Part shown: positions 36,147 to 44,619 of the stretch, one piece after another
Layout: every line of letters starts with the position of its first letter
Numbering within the stretch: the first letter of the stretch is position 1
Program-made: the position numbers and the translations under genes
Notes under the pieces: model-generated
The model's database searches: none
The model's input: the letters and a program-made list of their open reading frames with translations, nothing else
Told to the model about the DNA's origin: nothing
Assembly (NCBI RefSeq): GCF_008362905.1
Contig: NZ_VFJB01000010.1
Span: 85,655 to 149,654 of the forward strand
DNA from: Deferribacter autotrophicus
Lineage (GTDB): Bacteria > Chrysiogenota > Deferribacteres > Deferribacterales > Deferribacteraceae
Length of the DNA: 64,000 bases
Direction: 5' to 3'

Positions 36147-36173
36147 AAAAAAGGCGGCCTAAGCCGCCTTATC
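36144..36173. terminator. Bidirectional terminator
   Basis: The stem aaggcggc / gccgcctt with a 4-base loop is preceded by a run of A, serving the rightward DUF445 gene and the leftward dctM gene, whose stop codons lie next to it. Confidence 0.85.
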
Positions 36174-37454
36174 TTATCTATATATCAGATTTGGTAAAAA
36201 CAGTGAGATCTGTGGCACGTAGGTAATAATTATCAAACCGATTAGCAGAGCAAAAAACCACGGCATGGAAGCTCGAATCACTTCCTGAAGATTCATCCCT
36301 GATACACCACTTGCCACAAACAGGTTTAACCCTACCGGTGGAGTAAGCATACCGATTTCCATATTTACTGTAATAATCACACCAAGATGAATCGGATCGA
36401 TCCCCAATTTAACTGCAGCAGGAAATATAAGTGGTGCCACAATCATAATAAGGCTAGATGGCTCCATGAAATTACCACCAATGAGCAACAAAATATTTAC
36501 GAATATCAAAAATACAACCTTATTAAAATTCATATCGATAATCCATTGAGCAAGTGCTTGAGGAATTTGCTGAATAGTTAAGAAATAAGCAAACAACATA
36601 GCATTAGCAATAATAAACAGAATCATTGCAGAAGTGGCAGCAGAAGTCATTATAACCCTAGGAATCATAGACCATTTCAAATCTTTGTATATGAATTTAA
36701 CCACGAAGAAACCGTAAACAGCAGAAACAGCAGCAGCCTCTGTAGGAGTAAAAATACCACCATAAATACCACCAATTACGATAACTATTACAAATAATCC
36801 CCAGGACGCCTCTTTGAAAGATGACCAAATCTCTTTAAAAGGTGCTCTTTTTTCTTTCTTAAACCCTGCTCTTCTTGCTGCAATATATGTCACAATCATA
36901 AGCATTGTACCCAAAAATACACCAGGAACAAAACCGGCCATAAAAAGCTTACCAATGGATTGATCTACTGTAACACCGTATACTATCAATACTATAGATG
37001 GAGGAATCAAAATACCAAGGGAACCAGCACAAACAATGGAACCCACAGAAAATTTTGGAGAATACCCTGCCTGTTGAATTGCTCCAATCATAATAGAACC
37101 GATAGCAGCCACAGTTGCAGGAGAAGAACCACTAACAGCAGCAAAAATGATACAGGCAAAAATGGCACTCATAGGAAGTCCGCCTGGTAAATGACCAACC
37201 ACTGCTTTGGCAAATTTAATAATTCTCTCTGCTGCACCACCTTGAGAAAGAAAATTACCGGCAAGTACAAATAGAGGAATAGCCATCAATGCAAACTTAT
37301 CTATAGATGTAAACATTTTTTGAGCAATAACCAATGTCGGCTGATCTGTAAAAATTAACATAGAAATTGTAGTGGAAAGCCCCAGGGAAACGGCTATAGG
37401 GATCCCCATTATCAAAAATAGAAATAATAGTCCAAATAATGTAATCGTAACCAT
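36174..37454 (-). CDS. dctM: TRAP transporter large permease (DctM)
   Basis: A 426-residue integral protein of the DctM/SiaM family with 12 or so hydrophobic segments. It carries the conserved GIPIAVSLGLS start, ANFLSQGGAAERIIKFA-like loop (residues about 70-85), VSGSSPATVAAIGSIM and the late GMLTPPVGLNLFVASG. TRAP systems use an ion gradient to import dicarboxylates or other organic acids captured by DctP. The ATG overlaps the dctQ stop (TGATG), so the two are translationally coupled. Confidence 0.93.
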   Translation of the reverse strand: MVTITLFGLLFLFLIMGIPIAVSLGLSTTISMLIFTDQPTLVIAQKMFTSIDKFALMAIPLFVLAGNFLSQGGAAERIIKFAKAVVGHLPGGLPMSAIFACIIFAAVSGSSPATVAAIGSIMIGAIQQAGYSPKFSVGSIVCAGSLGILIPPSIVLIVYGVTVDQSIGKLFMAGFVPGVFLGTMLMIVTYIAARRAGFKKEKRAPFKEIWSSFKEASWGLFVIVIVIGGIYGGIFTPTEAAAVSAVYGFFVVKFIYKDLKWSMIPRVIMTSAATSAMILFIIANAMLFAYFLTIQQIPQALAQWIIDMNFNKVVFLIFVNILLLIGGNFMEPSSLIMIVAPLIFPAAVKLGIDPIHLGVIITVNMEIGMLTPPVGLNLFVASGVSGMNLQEVIRASMPWFFALLIGLIIITYVPQISLFLPNLIYR

Positions 37455-37978
37455 CAGTGCTGCTCCTTCATAATCATGTCATAACTAAATTTATCGGAAG
37501 GTATTCTAATTGTCGCAATTATCTTTAATAAAACCTGATAAGCCGCAATAGACATAGTAATTGGTACACAAAGATAAATTATCCAAAAAGGCATATGTAA
37601 GTCTATGGATACTTGCTCTAATTCATAATTAAACAGAACAAAATCATATCCCCATTTAACTAAGCAACATAGATATATGAAAATTATAACCAATGATATG
37701 GTTAAAACAACTTTTGCAACCTTTGGCCTCAATGCCTGAATAACCGCCGTCACACCTATATGCAAACCTATCTTAAAACCGTATGCTGCACCGAAAAGAG
37801 CCGACCATATGAACAGATATGAAGTAAGCTCACCAGCCCAAACCATTGATGTATTAAAAATATATCTTAATACCACATTGATAAAAGCTACTAACGTAGC
37901 TGCAGCCATCATTACGGTCATTACTGTCATATTCAAATAATCTAACCATTTATCCAACAATTTAAAAAGCTTCTTCAT
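37454..37978 (-). CDS. dctQ: TRAP transporter small permease (DctQ)
   Basis: A 174-residue protein with four transmembrane helices. The loop RYIFNTSMVWAGELTSYLFIWSALFGAAYG is the family signature, with the conserved W..E pair. It forms the small subunit of the TRAP complex with DctM, just downstream and overlapping. It follows dctP after a hairpin that may lower its expression. Confidence 0.92.
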   Translation of the reverse strand: MKKLFKLLDKWLDYLNMTVMTVMMAAATLVAFINVVLRYIFNTSMVWAGELTSYLFIWSALFGAAYGFKIGLHIGVTAVIQALRPKVAKVVLTISLVIIFIYLCCLVKWGYDFVLFNYELEQVSIDLHMPFWIIYLCVPITMSIAAYQVLLKIIATIRIPSDKFSYDMIMKEQH

Positions 37979-38000
37979 ACTTTGCTCTCCCCATAAAAAT

Positions 38001-38025
38001 AACCCGGCTTTTAAAAAGCCGGGTT
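38001..38025 (-). terminator. Intra-operon hairpin between dctP and dctQ
   Basis: A perfect 10-bp stem (aacccggctt / aagccgggtt) with a 5-base loop is followed on the minus strand by ATTTTTAT. This is probably an attenuator that keeps permease mRNA lower than binding-protein mRNA. Confidence 0.7.
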
Positions 38026-38049
38026 TACTGGTTTAAAAATTTATCTTCT

Positions 38050-39039
38050 CTATTTTGTATTCAATGCTGCCTCAATGAATTCTTTACCGATTACATCATA
38101 GAATTTTGGATAAATTGTCATCATAGTTTTTTTCCAGATAGCTCTTTCTTCAGGTGTCAACACATGGATTTGAATTCTACCGTACTCTTTAACCTTGTTG
38201 TAGTAATATTCATCAAGTTCTTTAGCAAGTTTTCTTTCATACTCGGTAGCTTCTTTAACTGCATCCATGAACACTTTATCTAAGCCAGCTTTTTTCAATT
38301 TTTTCATGAATATTTTATTACTTACAAGCATATAACCAAGATATCCATGATAACTTACTGTCAAATATTTTTGCACTTCATAAAACTTCTTTGTATAAAA
38401 GTTAGACCATGGGTTTTCAGCACCATCCACTACACCTTGCTGAAGAGCTGAGTATACTTCAGAGAATGGTAAAACGTGAGGAATAGCACCTATAACCTTA
38501 AACTGCTCTTCAAGCACCTTAGAAGACATAATTCTAAACTTGATACCTTTTGCGTCTTCAGGCTTGATTATTGGTCTTATACTGTTTGATAATACTTTAA
38601 ATCCGTTGTCCCAGTAAGCAAGACCTACAAGACCTCTTTTCTCAACAAGTTTTAAAATCTTTTCACCATATTCGCTATCCATAAATTTGTGAAGATGTTC
38701 TACAGAATCGAAAAGGAATGGAAGGTCAAAAAGCTGTAACTGAGGCACAAACCCTGTAAATTTAGAGAAACTTGGACATGCAAGCTGAATAGCATTCATT
38801 TTCAATGCTTCAACAGCCTCTCTGTCACCATAAAGAGAAGCATTAGGATAAACTTCTACTTTAATTTTACCATTTGTTCTTTCTTCAAGAATCTTCTTTA
38901 AGTATTCAGCTGCTTTCCCCTTAGGTGTTTCCACAGCAACCACGTGACTAAATTTAACCTTAATAGGCTTTGCAAAAACAGGTGTTACTAAAAGACTAAC
39001 CATAACCAAGATAAAAAAGATGTTTCTTAAAGACTTCAT
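38050..39039 (-). CDS. dctP: TRAP transporter substrate-binding protein (DctP)
   Basis: A 329-residue exported protein with a signal peptide (residues 1-23, ending VFAKP). The mature part shows KFSHVVAVETPKGKAAEYL, the conserved arginine region GIKFRIMSSK, and NPWSNFYTKKFYEVQKYLT. These are typical of DctP-family extracytoplasmic receptors for C4-dicarboxylates or related acids. The exact ligand cannot be told. It has a candidate sigma-54 promoter upstream and leads the dctPQM operon. Confidence 0.93.
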   Translation of the reverse strand: MKSLRNIFFILVMVSLLVTPVFAKPIKVKFSHVVAVETPKGKAAEYLKKILEERTNGKIKVEVYPNASLYGDREAVEALKMNAIQLACPSFSKFTGFVPQLQLFDLPFLFDSVEHLHKFMDSEYGEKILKLVEKRGLVGLAYWDNGFKVLSNSIRPIIKPEDAKGIKFRIMSSKVLEEQFKVIGAIPHVLPFSEVYSALQQGVVDGAENPWSNFYTKKFYEVQKYLTVSYHGYLGYMLVSNKIFMKKLKKAGLDKVFMDAVKEATEYERKLAKELDEYYYNKVKEYGRIQIHVLTPEERAIWKKTMMTIYPKFYDVIGKEFIEAALNTK

Positions 39040-39083
39040 ACACTACCTCCACTTTTTATTGCATTTAAACGCATACTTATAAA

Positions 39084-39100
39084 AGCAATAATAATGCCAA
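39084..39100 (-). promoter_or_regulatory. Sigma-54 promoter of dctPQM
   Basis: The minus strand reads TTGGCATTATTATTGCT: the TTGGCA and TTGCT halves match the -24/-12 consensus, with the invariant GG and GC exactly 10 bases apart. It is about 45 bases before the dctP start codon. Confidence 0.65.
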
Positions 39101-39163
39101 AACCACAATGTTTAAGCATTGCAGTTTTTATAACGATTTTATGAAATAACCCACCTCTTGTTT

Positions 39164-39282
39164 TTGCAATTTTGCAATATTCATTTTATCATTTTTTAGC
39201 ACTTAAACTCAAATTATAGACATTTTATCTTTATTATTATATAGTTATCTACACATCCAAACGAATTGCATTTTTGCAATAT
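39164..39282. promoter_or_regulatory. Two 17-base TTGCA repeats, candidate enhancer sites
   Basis: ttgcaattttgcaatat (39164-39180) and ttgcatttttgcaatat (39266-39282) differ at one base and lie 102 bases apart. The second contains the palindrome attgca-tttt-tgcaat. They are about 65 and 165 bases upstream of the -24 box, where NtrC/DctD-type activators normally bind. Confidence 0.5.
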
Positions 39283-39384
39283 ATCTGCAAAAAGTTTTCA
39301 TTTTTATCTCGCTAAACATTTTTTGATTTGACTTTACCCAAAATTTCCAGTAAATAAATTATAAAATATTTTAAGAGGTGATGA

Positions 39385-40461
39385 ATGTATAAAATTGCTG
39401 TTTTGCCAGGCGATGGAATCGGACCTGAGGTAATGAAACAAGCAATAAAAGTATTAGACAAAATATCCCAAAAACATAACATCAGTTTGCAATATGAGTT
39501 TTCTGATGTTGGCGGTATAGCAATTGATAAATATGATACTCCCTTACCTGAACACACATTAAAAATATGTGAAAACTCCGATGCTATTCTTTTCGGCTCG
39601 GTTGGAGGGCCAAAATGGGAAAACTTACCTCCTGATAAACAACCTGAAAGAGGGGCTCTGCTCCCTCTAAGGAAACATTTTAATCTTTTTGCAAATATAA
39701 GACCTGTAAAAGTTTTTAAACCTTTAAAGGATTCCTGCAGTTTGAAAGACAATCTAATTGAAGATGGAATTGATATAGTCATTTTCAGAGAGCTTACCAG
39801 CGGGATCTATTTCGGACAACCAAAATATATAAGCAAAGATAAAACTTATGCCATAGATACAATGAAATATTCTGTCTCAGAAATAGAAAGAATAGCACGT
39901 CTTGCCTTTGAAGCTGCTAGGATTAGAAACAACCGTGTTACATCTGTAGATAAAGCAAATGTCTTAATGAGCAGCATCTTATGGCGTGAAACTGTAACAA
40001 AGTTACATGAAGCAGAATACTCAGATGTAGAGCTCAATCATATGTATGTGGACAATGCAGCCATGCAGTTAGTAAGAAATCCTAATCAATTTGATGTCAT
40101 TTTGACCGGTAACATGTTTGGTGACATTTTAAGTGATGAAGCGGCAATGCTCTCAGGTTCTCTTGGCATGCTTGCCTCCGCATCTATAAACGAATCAGGG
40201 TTTGGTCTTTATGAGCCGATAGGTGGCACAGCTCCTGATATTGCAGGACAAAACATTGCCAACCCAATTGCTCAAATTCTATCTGCAGCCTATATGCTTA
40301 GATATTCCTTAAAACATGATGTAGCTGCCACTGAAATAGAAAAAGCCATTGAAGAAGTTTTAAATAAGGGATATAGAACCAGAGATATATACACAGGCAA
40401 AGAAGGAGAAGTTCTTGTTAATACAGATGAAATGGGTGATCTGATTGTAGAAAATCTTTAA
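39385..40461 (+). CDS. leuB: 3-isopropylmalate dehydrogenase
   Basis: A 358-residue enzyme that oxidatively decarboxylates 3-isopropylmalate to 2-oxoisocaproate in leucine synthesis. PGDGIGPEV at the N terminus, the substrate loop [22 protein letters not shown], the [13 protein letters not shown] segment, the signature [21 protein letters not shown] and the NAD-binding [20 protein letters not shown] are all present. The glutamate-containing EPIGG and the LLPLRK motif favour LeuB over isocitrate dehydrogenase. It stands alone here, with leuA and leuCD elsewhere. Cytoplasmic dimer. Confidence 0.95.
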   Translation: MYKIAVLPGDGIGPEVMKQAIKVLDKISQKHNISLQYEFSDVGGIAIDKYDTPLPEHTLKICENSDAILFGSVGGPKWENLPPDKQPERGALLPLRKHFNLFANIRPVKVFKPLKDSCSLKDNLIEDGIDIVIFRELTSGIYFGQPKYISKDKTYAIDTMKYSVSEIERIARLAFEAARIRNNRVTSVDKANVLMSSILWRETVTKLHEAEYSDVELNHMYVDNAAMQLVRNPNQFDVILTGNMFGDILSDEAAMLSGSLGMLASASINESGFGLYEPIGGTAPDIAGQNIANPIAQILSAAYMLRYSLKHDVAATEIEKAIEEVLNKGYRTRDIYTGKEGEVLVNTDEMGDLIVENL

Positions 40462-40515
40462 TAACCAAAAAAGTAATGAGGGGATATTCCCCTCTATCAT
40501 CAACAAGTTACTACA

Positions 40516-40542
40516 TAGTTGCCACTGAAAAAGTGGCAACTA
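40516..40542. terminator. Strong hairpin after leuB
   Basis: The perfect 11-bp stem tagttgccact / agtggcaacta has a 5-base loop gaaaa. There is little T run, so it may be an mRNA 3'-end stabiliser. Confidence 0.5.
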
Positions 40543-40642
40543 ATTAATAGTTAATATGTTTTTCCTTATTATACTGATTGTTATCCATCAATTACTAAAA
40601 TCTGTTATCTTATATAATTTATTGTAAACTCTAAACCTTTTC

Positions 40643-40786
40643 GGGGGTTCTAAAGGGGGCTTGCCCCCTAAATTAGTTTTCGTTAGAAAACTAATTTATG
40701 TAAAAAATAATAAATAAATAAATAATAAATAAATTCTTATCCATTTTATTTTCTTTATAGGGGGTTCTAAAGGGGGCTTGCCCCCT
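40643..40786. repeat. Two 27-base direct repeats, each carrying a GC-rich hairpin
   Basis: gggggttctaaagggggctt and the following gccccct occur identically at 40643-40669 and 40760-40786. Each copy folds as agggggc-tt-gccccct. The 117-base period includes an AT-rich part with taaa repeats and an unrelated 13-bp hairpin. Confidence 0.85.
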
Positions 40787-40861
40787 TTAAGTATCATTTT
40801 TGCAAATATCACAAATGAATAATTTTCCATTTATCAATAAAATACACTTTTTCAGCAGTAA

Positions 40862-41101
40862 CTACATATTTTCTTGAATAAGCTTTTTCACCTTTTCCAC
40901 ATCTGGCAAAGGTTTCCCTTCATGAACAACCTTTTCATTAATAACAAGTCCAGGTGTAAACATCACATACTTTGAGATTTCATTAATATCTTTCACATAT
41001 TCCACAGTAGAATCAACCTGGAGCTCTTCAAGGGCCTTTAAGACAACCTGATACAAATATTCGCAATTTCTACAACCTGTTCCCAATACCTTGACATTCA
41101 T
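40862..41101 (-). CDS. Thioredoxin-fold redox-active disulfide protein
   Basis: The start is placed at the ATG behind AGGAGGAAAAT, giving 79 residues. MNVKVLGTGCRNCEYL carries a CxxC active site near residue 10, and TPGLVINEKVVHEG ends with the cis-Pro region of thioredoxin folds. This is the small disulfide family (thioredoxin_3) often encoded beside a YraQ/DUF318 permease and an ArsR regulator, as it is here. It is downstream of the permease on the same strand. It may reduce or relay a metal or metalloid substrate to the permease; that is inference. Confidence 0.85.
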   Translation of the reverse strand: MNVKVLGTGCRNCEYLYQVVLKALEELQVDSTVEYVKDINEISKYVMFTPGLVINEKVVHEGKPLPDVEKVKKLIQENM

Positions 41102-41114
41102 AATTTTCCTCCTT

Positions 41115-42287
41115 CTAGTTTGTAATAAAGCCATAAATTAGACCTGCAAATGTAGACATAATAACAACAAGAAATACATACACCACAGTTTTCTTAGTAC
41201 CAATTACACTTCTGATTACCAGCATATTTGGTAAACTCAATGCAGGCCCACTCAGTAAAAGGGCAAGTGCAGGACCTTTGCCCATACCAGCACCAAGCAA
41301 TCCCTGCAAAATTGGAACTTCAGTAAGTGTGGCAAAATACATAAAAGCACCCACAATGGATGCAAAAAAATTTGCAAAGAAGCTGTTCCCACCTACAAGT
41401 TTTTCAATAAAGGAAGCAGGAATAATACCGTTTCCAGTATTTGGCCTTCCAAGTAAAAACCCTGCTATAACAACACCGATAAAAAGTAGAGGAATTATCT
41501 GCTTTGAATAACTCCATGTTTCTTCCAACCAATACAATCTCTCATTTTTATTAAACCATTTAAACACAATTACAATTAATCCTACAAAGGATGCAATCAC
41601 CAAGTACCATTTAATGGAATAAATAAAACTAAAAATTGTCCCGTACTTTTGTGGTTTTGCCCATGTAGCAAAAATTAATATACCAATCATAGAAAGAAAA
41701 AATAAGATATCCTTATAAAGCGGTCTCTCTCTATCAATTGTGGGAGTTGGAATATTATTCAACCTCTGATTATCCTCTTTACCAAAAAACATTTCCATCA
41801 AAAGTCCTATTATAACTGCAAAAAATACTGCTCCTAAACCCCTTGCCAAACCAAGCTCCCATCCCAAAATTCGAGCGGTTAAAACGATGGCAAGAATATT
41901 TATGGCAGGACCTGAATAAACAAAAGCTGTTGCCGGCCCAATACCGGCACCTCGAGCATAAATCCCTGCAAACAAAGGCAGAATCGTGCAGGAACACACA
42001 GCCAATATTGTCCCTGAAACAGAAGCCACAGAATAGGAAACAATCTTTTTAGCCCCTTGACCAAAGTATTTAATAACCGATGCTTGAGATACAAAACTTG
42101 ATATCCCACCAGCAATAAAAAGTGCAGGAATAAGGCAGGTAAGGGTATGTTCTCTCACATATTCCTGCAACATTAATACTGCTTCAAGTACAGCTTTCTG
42201 ATATTTTTCATGCTCAAAAGGTATGAAATAAAAAATAAAAAAAACAACTAGCAGTCCTATAAAGATATTTCGTTCCTTTTTCTCCAC
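41115..42287 (-). CDS. YraQ/DUF318 family permease (ArsP-like)
   Basis: A 390-residue protein with about nine membrane helices. CSCTILPLFAGIYARGAGIGPATAF in the first half and LTEVPILQGLLGAGMGKGPALALLLSGPALSLPNMLVI in the second are the inverted-repeat signature of the family. Members include ArsP, exporting trivalent organoarsenicals, and proteins of unknown substrate. The Cys pair in CSCT could bind As(III) or a heavy metal. It has a GTG start, AGGGGATG upstream, and is divergent from an ArsR gene. The thioredoxin-like gene follows 14 bases after the stop. The substrate is not established. Confidence 0.85.
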   Translation of the reverse strand: MEKKERNIFIGLLVVFFIFYFIPFEHEKYQKAVLEAVLMLQEYVREHTLTCLIPALFIAGGISSFVSQASVIKYFGQGAKKIVSYSVASVSGTILAVCSCTILPLFAGIYARGAGIGPATAFVYSGPAINILAIVLTARILGWELGLARGLGAVFFAVIIGLLMEMFFGKEDNQRLNNIPTPTIDRERPLYKDILFFLSMIGILIFATWAKPQKYGTIFSFIYSIKWYLVIASFVGLIVIVFKWFNKNERLYWLEETWSYSKQIIPLLFIGVVIAGFLLGRPNTGNGIIPASFIEKLVGGNSFFANFFASIVGAFMYFATLTEVPILQGLLGAGMGKGPALALLLSGPALSLPNMLVIRSVIGTKKTVVYVFLVVIMSTFAGLIYGFITN

Positions 42288-42299
42288 AATTCATCCCCT

Positions 42300-42323
42300 A
42301 TATTTTTATGAACGTAAAAATAT
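42300..42323. promoter_or_regulatory. Inverted repeat, candidate ArsR operator
   Basis: atattttta and taaaaatat form a perfect 9-bp inverted repeat around tgaacg, in the gap between the divergent permease and ArsR genes. Confidence 0.5.
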
Positions 42324-42373
42324 GGTTATCATTTTTCCTTGTCAATGATTTTATTTTTCTATATATTTTGTCT

Positions 42374-42712
42374 ATGGATAAAATTTCAGAAATTTTTAAA
42401 TCACTAGGTGAAAAAAACAGGTTAAGAATTGTTCTCCTTTTATCCGAACGTCCTATGTGTGTATGTGAAATTAATGAAGTTCTACACATAGCTCTCTCCA
42501 CCATATCCGCACATCTGAAAAACCTTAAATATGCCGGATTAATCAAAGATGAAAAAGAAGGAAGATGGGTAATTTATAGACTTTCTGACGACCATTTTGT
42601 TCAAGATCTTATTAAAAAAATTAAAGATACATTAAAAAACGACCCGATATTTCTTAAAGATAAAGAAAAAGCACTAAAAGTATCAAGAGAAGACCTATCC
42701 TCTTGTTCTTAA
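42374..42712 (+). CDS. ArsR/SmtB-family repressor
   Basis: The start is placed at MDKISEIFKSLGEKNRLRIV; a longer frame opening 66 bases upstream would add a hydrophobic tail that no ArsR protein has. The 112 residues contain the winged helix: RPMCVCEINEVLHIALSTISAHLKNLKYAGLIKDEKEGRWVIYRL. CVC in the helix matches the As/Cd-sensing ELCVC motif, and another Cys ends the protein (SSCS). It should repress the divergent permease until metalloid binds. No good ribosome-binding site is seen. Confidence 0.85.
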   Translation: MDKISEIFKSLGEKNRLRIVLLLSERPMCVCEINEVLHIALSTISAHLKNLKYAGLIKDEKEGRWVIYRLSDDHFVQDLIKKIKDTLKNDPIFLKDKEKALKVSREDLSSCS

Positions 42713-42767
42713 TAAATCAAGTTCATTTATAATTATAATTATTTTTATAATAATTATAATTTTATTC

Positions 42768-42796
42768 TTGACAAAAATTTTTTGCGTTTATATTGT
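42768..42796 (+). promoter_or_regulatory. Promoter of the Rrf2-cydAB operon
   Basis: TTGACA (42768-42773) is followed after 17 bases by TATTGT (42791-42796). The -10 box runs directly into a perfect inverted repeat, so a regulator bound there would block RNA polymerase. Confidence 0.6.
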
Positions 42797-42816
42797 TTAC
42801 TTATGAGGTAAACAAT
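42792..42816 (+). promoter_or_regulatory. Perfect operator-like palindrome before the Rrf2 gene
   Basis: attgtttac-ttatgag-gtaaacaat has exact 9-bp arms and a 7-base centre. It overlaps the -10 region and the ribosome-binding site and ends at the base before the ATG. The size fits Rrf2-family operators. Confidence 0.7.
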
Positions 42817-43244
42817 ATGGGCGAATACATCACAAGAGAAGTTGATTATGCAATCAGAATTGTGGCTTACCGGAAAAAAAAGATAAAACCAAAATAGCAG
42901 AAATTTGTGAAAAACTTTATTTAAAACGCCCCTTCGTCATCAAAATCATTCATATATTAAACAAATGCGGCATTGTCAAAACAACTACCGGTAAAAACGG
43001 TGGAATAATATTAAACAAGGATACTTCCAAACTCAGCCTTTATGATATCTTTACCTGTCTTGATTTTAATACATCAATAAATATCTGCGTTAATAAACCT
43101 GAACATTGTGAATTAAATCCAATTTGCAATATTACCACTTTTTTCGCTGGTCTTCAAAACTCCATCATTACAAAACTGAAAAACGCAAACATAGAACAAT
43201 TTATCTTCAGCGATGAAGATTTAGATAAAATTAATCTATCATAG
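42817..43244 (+). pseudogene. Rrf2-family Fe-S regulator, frameshifted
   Basis: The ATG frame reads MGEYITREVDYAIRIVAYRKKK and stops at 42895-42897. Dropping one base in the run of eight A at about 42874-42881 joins it to a frame (DKTKIAEICEKLYLKRPFVIKII...) that continues to 43244. The joined 141-residue protein is a clear Rrf2 winged-helix regulator with three cysteines (spacing C-x6-C-x5-C) in ICVNKPEHCELNPIC. That is the pattern that holds an Fe-S cluster in NsrR/IscR-type sensors. It lies 10 bases before cydA, so it probably controls the bd oxidase in response to NO, O2 or Fe-S status. Whether it is a real frameshift, a sequencing error or slippage cannot be decided. Confidence 0.75.
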
Positions 43245-43254
43245 GAGGTAAAAA

Positions 43255-44610
43255 ATGGATGTAGTAGCACTATCAAGGCTACAGTTTGCCTTGACAGCCA
43301 TGTTTCACTTTATCTTCGTTCCTTTAACCCTTGGTCTTTCTATCTTAGTTGCCATTATGGAAACCCTTTATGTCAAAACTAACAATGAAATGTATTTGAG
43401 AATGACCAAATTCTGGGGAAAACTTTTTTTAATCAATTTCGCTCTCGGTGTTGTAACCGGTATTACTATGGAATTTCAGTTCGGAATGAACTGGGCAGAA
43501 TATTCCAGATATGTCGGTGATATTTTCGGAGCACCCCTTGCTATTGAAGCAACAGTGGCATTCTTCCTTGAATCCACATTTTTAGGGATCTGGATTTTCG
43601 GATGGAAAAAAATATCTAAGAGAGCTCATGCCTTTGCAATCTGGATGGTGGCAATCGGCTCAAACCTATCCGCATTATGGATACTAATTGCAAATGCTTG
43701 GATGCAAAATCCGGTGGGATATGTTTTACGAAACGGTAGAGCAGAGATGGTGGATTTTGTTGCAGTAGTTTTTTCTAGCTATGCCATTTTCAAGTTTTTA
43801 CACCAAATATTAGCTGGTTACATCGTCGGATCATTTTTCGTAATGGGAGTATCCGCATACCATTTGCTAAAACAAGCAAATGTGGAGTTTTTCAAAAAAT
43901 CTTTTAAAATCGCTGCTCTTTTTGCATTAATTGTAAGCTTTGCAGAGTTCTTCATAGGTGACTGGCATGCCCATGAAGTAGCCAAAGTTCAACCTACAAA
44001 ATTGGCAGCAATGGAATCTTTATGGGAAACACAAAAAGGTGCCCCAATATATCTTTTTACAATCCCAAATGAAGCAAAAGAAGAAAATTTAATCGAAATT
44101 TTACCGCTACCAAAATTGCTCAGTTTTTTAGCTTATCATGACTTCAATGCTGAAGTAAAAGGTTTGAAAGCTTTTCCAAAAGAGGAAAGGCCTCCTGTTA
44201 TGCCTGTATTTTTAAGTTTTAGGTTAATGGTAGTTTTAGGTACACTTTTTATGCTCCTGGCATTGTTAGCATATTATTATAGCAAAAAAGATGTTTTATT
44301 AGACAAACAATGGTTTTTGAAAATCATGCTCTACATGATACCTATTCCTTATATAGCAAATTTTCTTGGTTGGATTGTGGCTGAAGTGGGAAGACAGCCT
44401 TGGATTGTTTACGGGCTTATGAAAACCTCTGATGGTGTTTCAAAATCAGTTACCATCGATCAAGTATGGTTTTCACTTATAGGTTTTACTCTATTTTACG
44501 GATTACTTGGTATAATTGATATTTATTTAATTACAAAATACGCAAAAAAAGGGCCTAAATTGACTGAAGCAAAACAAAAAGTAATTCAGGCATCAACAGT
44601 ATCAGCATAG
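43255..44610 (+). CDS. cydA: Cytochrome bd quinol oxidase subunit I
   Basis: A 451-residue protein with nine membrane helices. LSRLQFALTAMFHFIFVPLTLG holds the heme b595 histidine near residue 19. FLESTFLGIWIFGWKK includes the conserved glutamate, HQILAGYIVGSFFVMGVSAYHLL the b558 ligand, and EVGRQPWIVYGLMKTSDGVS the quinol oxidase signature. The Q-loop is of the short type. It reduces O2 to water with quinol at high affinity and without pumping, which allows an anaerobe to survive oxygen. It starts after AGGAGG and is followed by cydB. Confidence 0.96.
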   Translation: MDVVALSRLQFALTAMFHFIFVPLTLGLSILVAIMETLYVKTNNEMYLRMTKFWGKLFLINFALGVVTGITMEFQFGMNWAEYSRYVGDIFGAPLAIEATVAFFLESTFLGIWIFGWKKISKRAHAFAIWMVAIGSNLSALWILIANAWMQNPVGYVLRNGRAEMVDFVAVVFSSYAIFKFLHQILAGYIVGSFFVMGVSAYHLLKQANVEFFKKSFKIAALFALIVSFAEFFIGDWHAHEVAKVQPTKLAAMESLWETQKGAPIYLFTIPNEAKEENLIEILPLPKLLSFLAYHDFNAEVKGLKAFPKEERPPVMPVFLSFRLMVVLGTLFMLLALLAYYYSKKDVLLDKQWFLKIMLYMIPIPYIANFLGWIVAEVGRQPWIVYGLMKTSDGVSKSVTIDQVWFSLIGFTLFYGLLGIIDIYLITKYAKKGPKLTEAKQKVIQASTVSA

Positions 44611-44619
44611 GAGGGAACC

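Larger units (their letters stand above)
39040..39384. other. Divergent regulatory region of dctPQM and leuB
   Basis: No gene is seen. It contains a sigma-54-like promoter for dctP and two copies of a 17-base TTGCA-rich repeat upstream of it. leuB on the right has AAGAGGTG before its ATG but no strong promoter box. Confidence 0.7.
40462..40861. other. Hairpin-rich intergenic region after leuB
   Basis: No gene is seen. In order it holds a weak terminator gagggga / tcccctc (40478-40494), a strong hairpin tagttgccact / agtggcaacta (40516-40542), and two 27-base direct repeats (40643-40669 and 40760-40786). Between these repeats is a 13-bp-arm hairpin taaattagttttc / gaaaactaattta (40669-40698), followed by a taaa-rich tract. 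Confidence 0.7.

Noticed and set aside
40643..40786. CRISPR array
   Set aside because: There are only two repeat copies, the spacing is 117 bases and each repeat is itself a GC hairpin; no cas genes are near.
42308..42373. N-terminal hydrophobic extension of the ArsR regulator
   Set aside because: ArsR proteins have no such segment; the part overlaps the likely operator and promoter.
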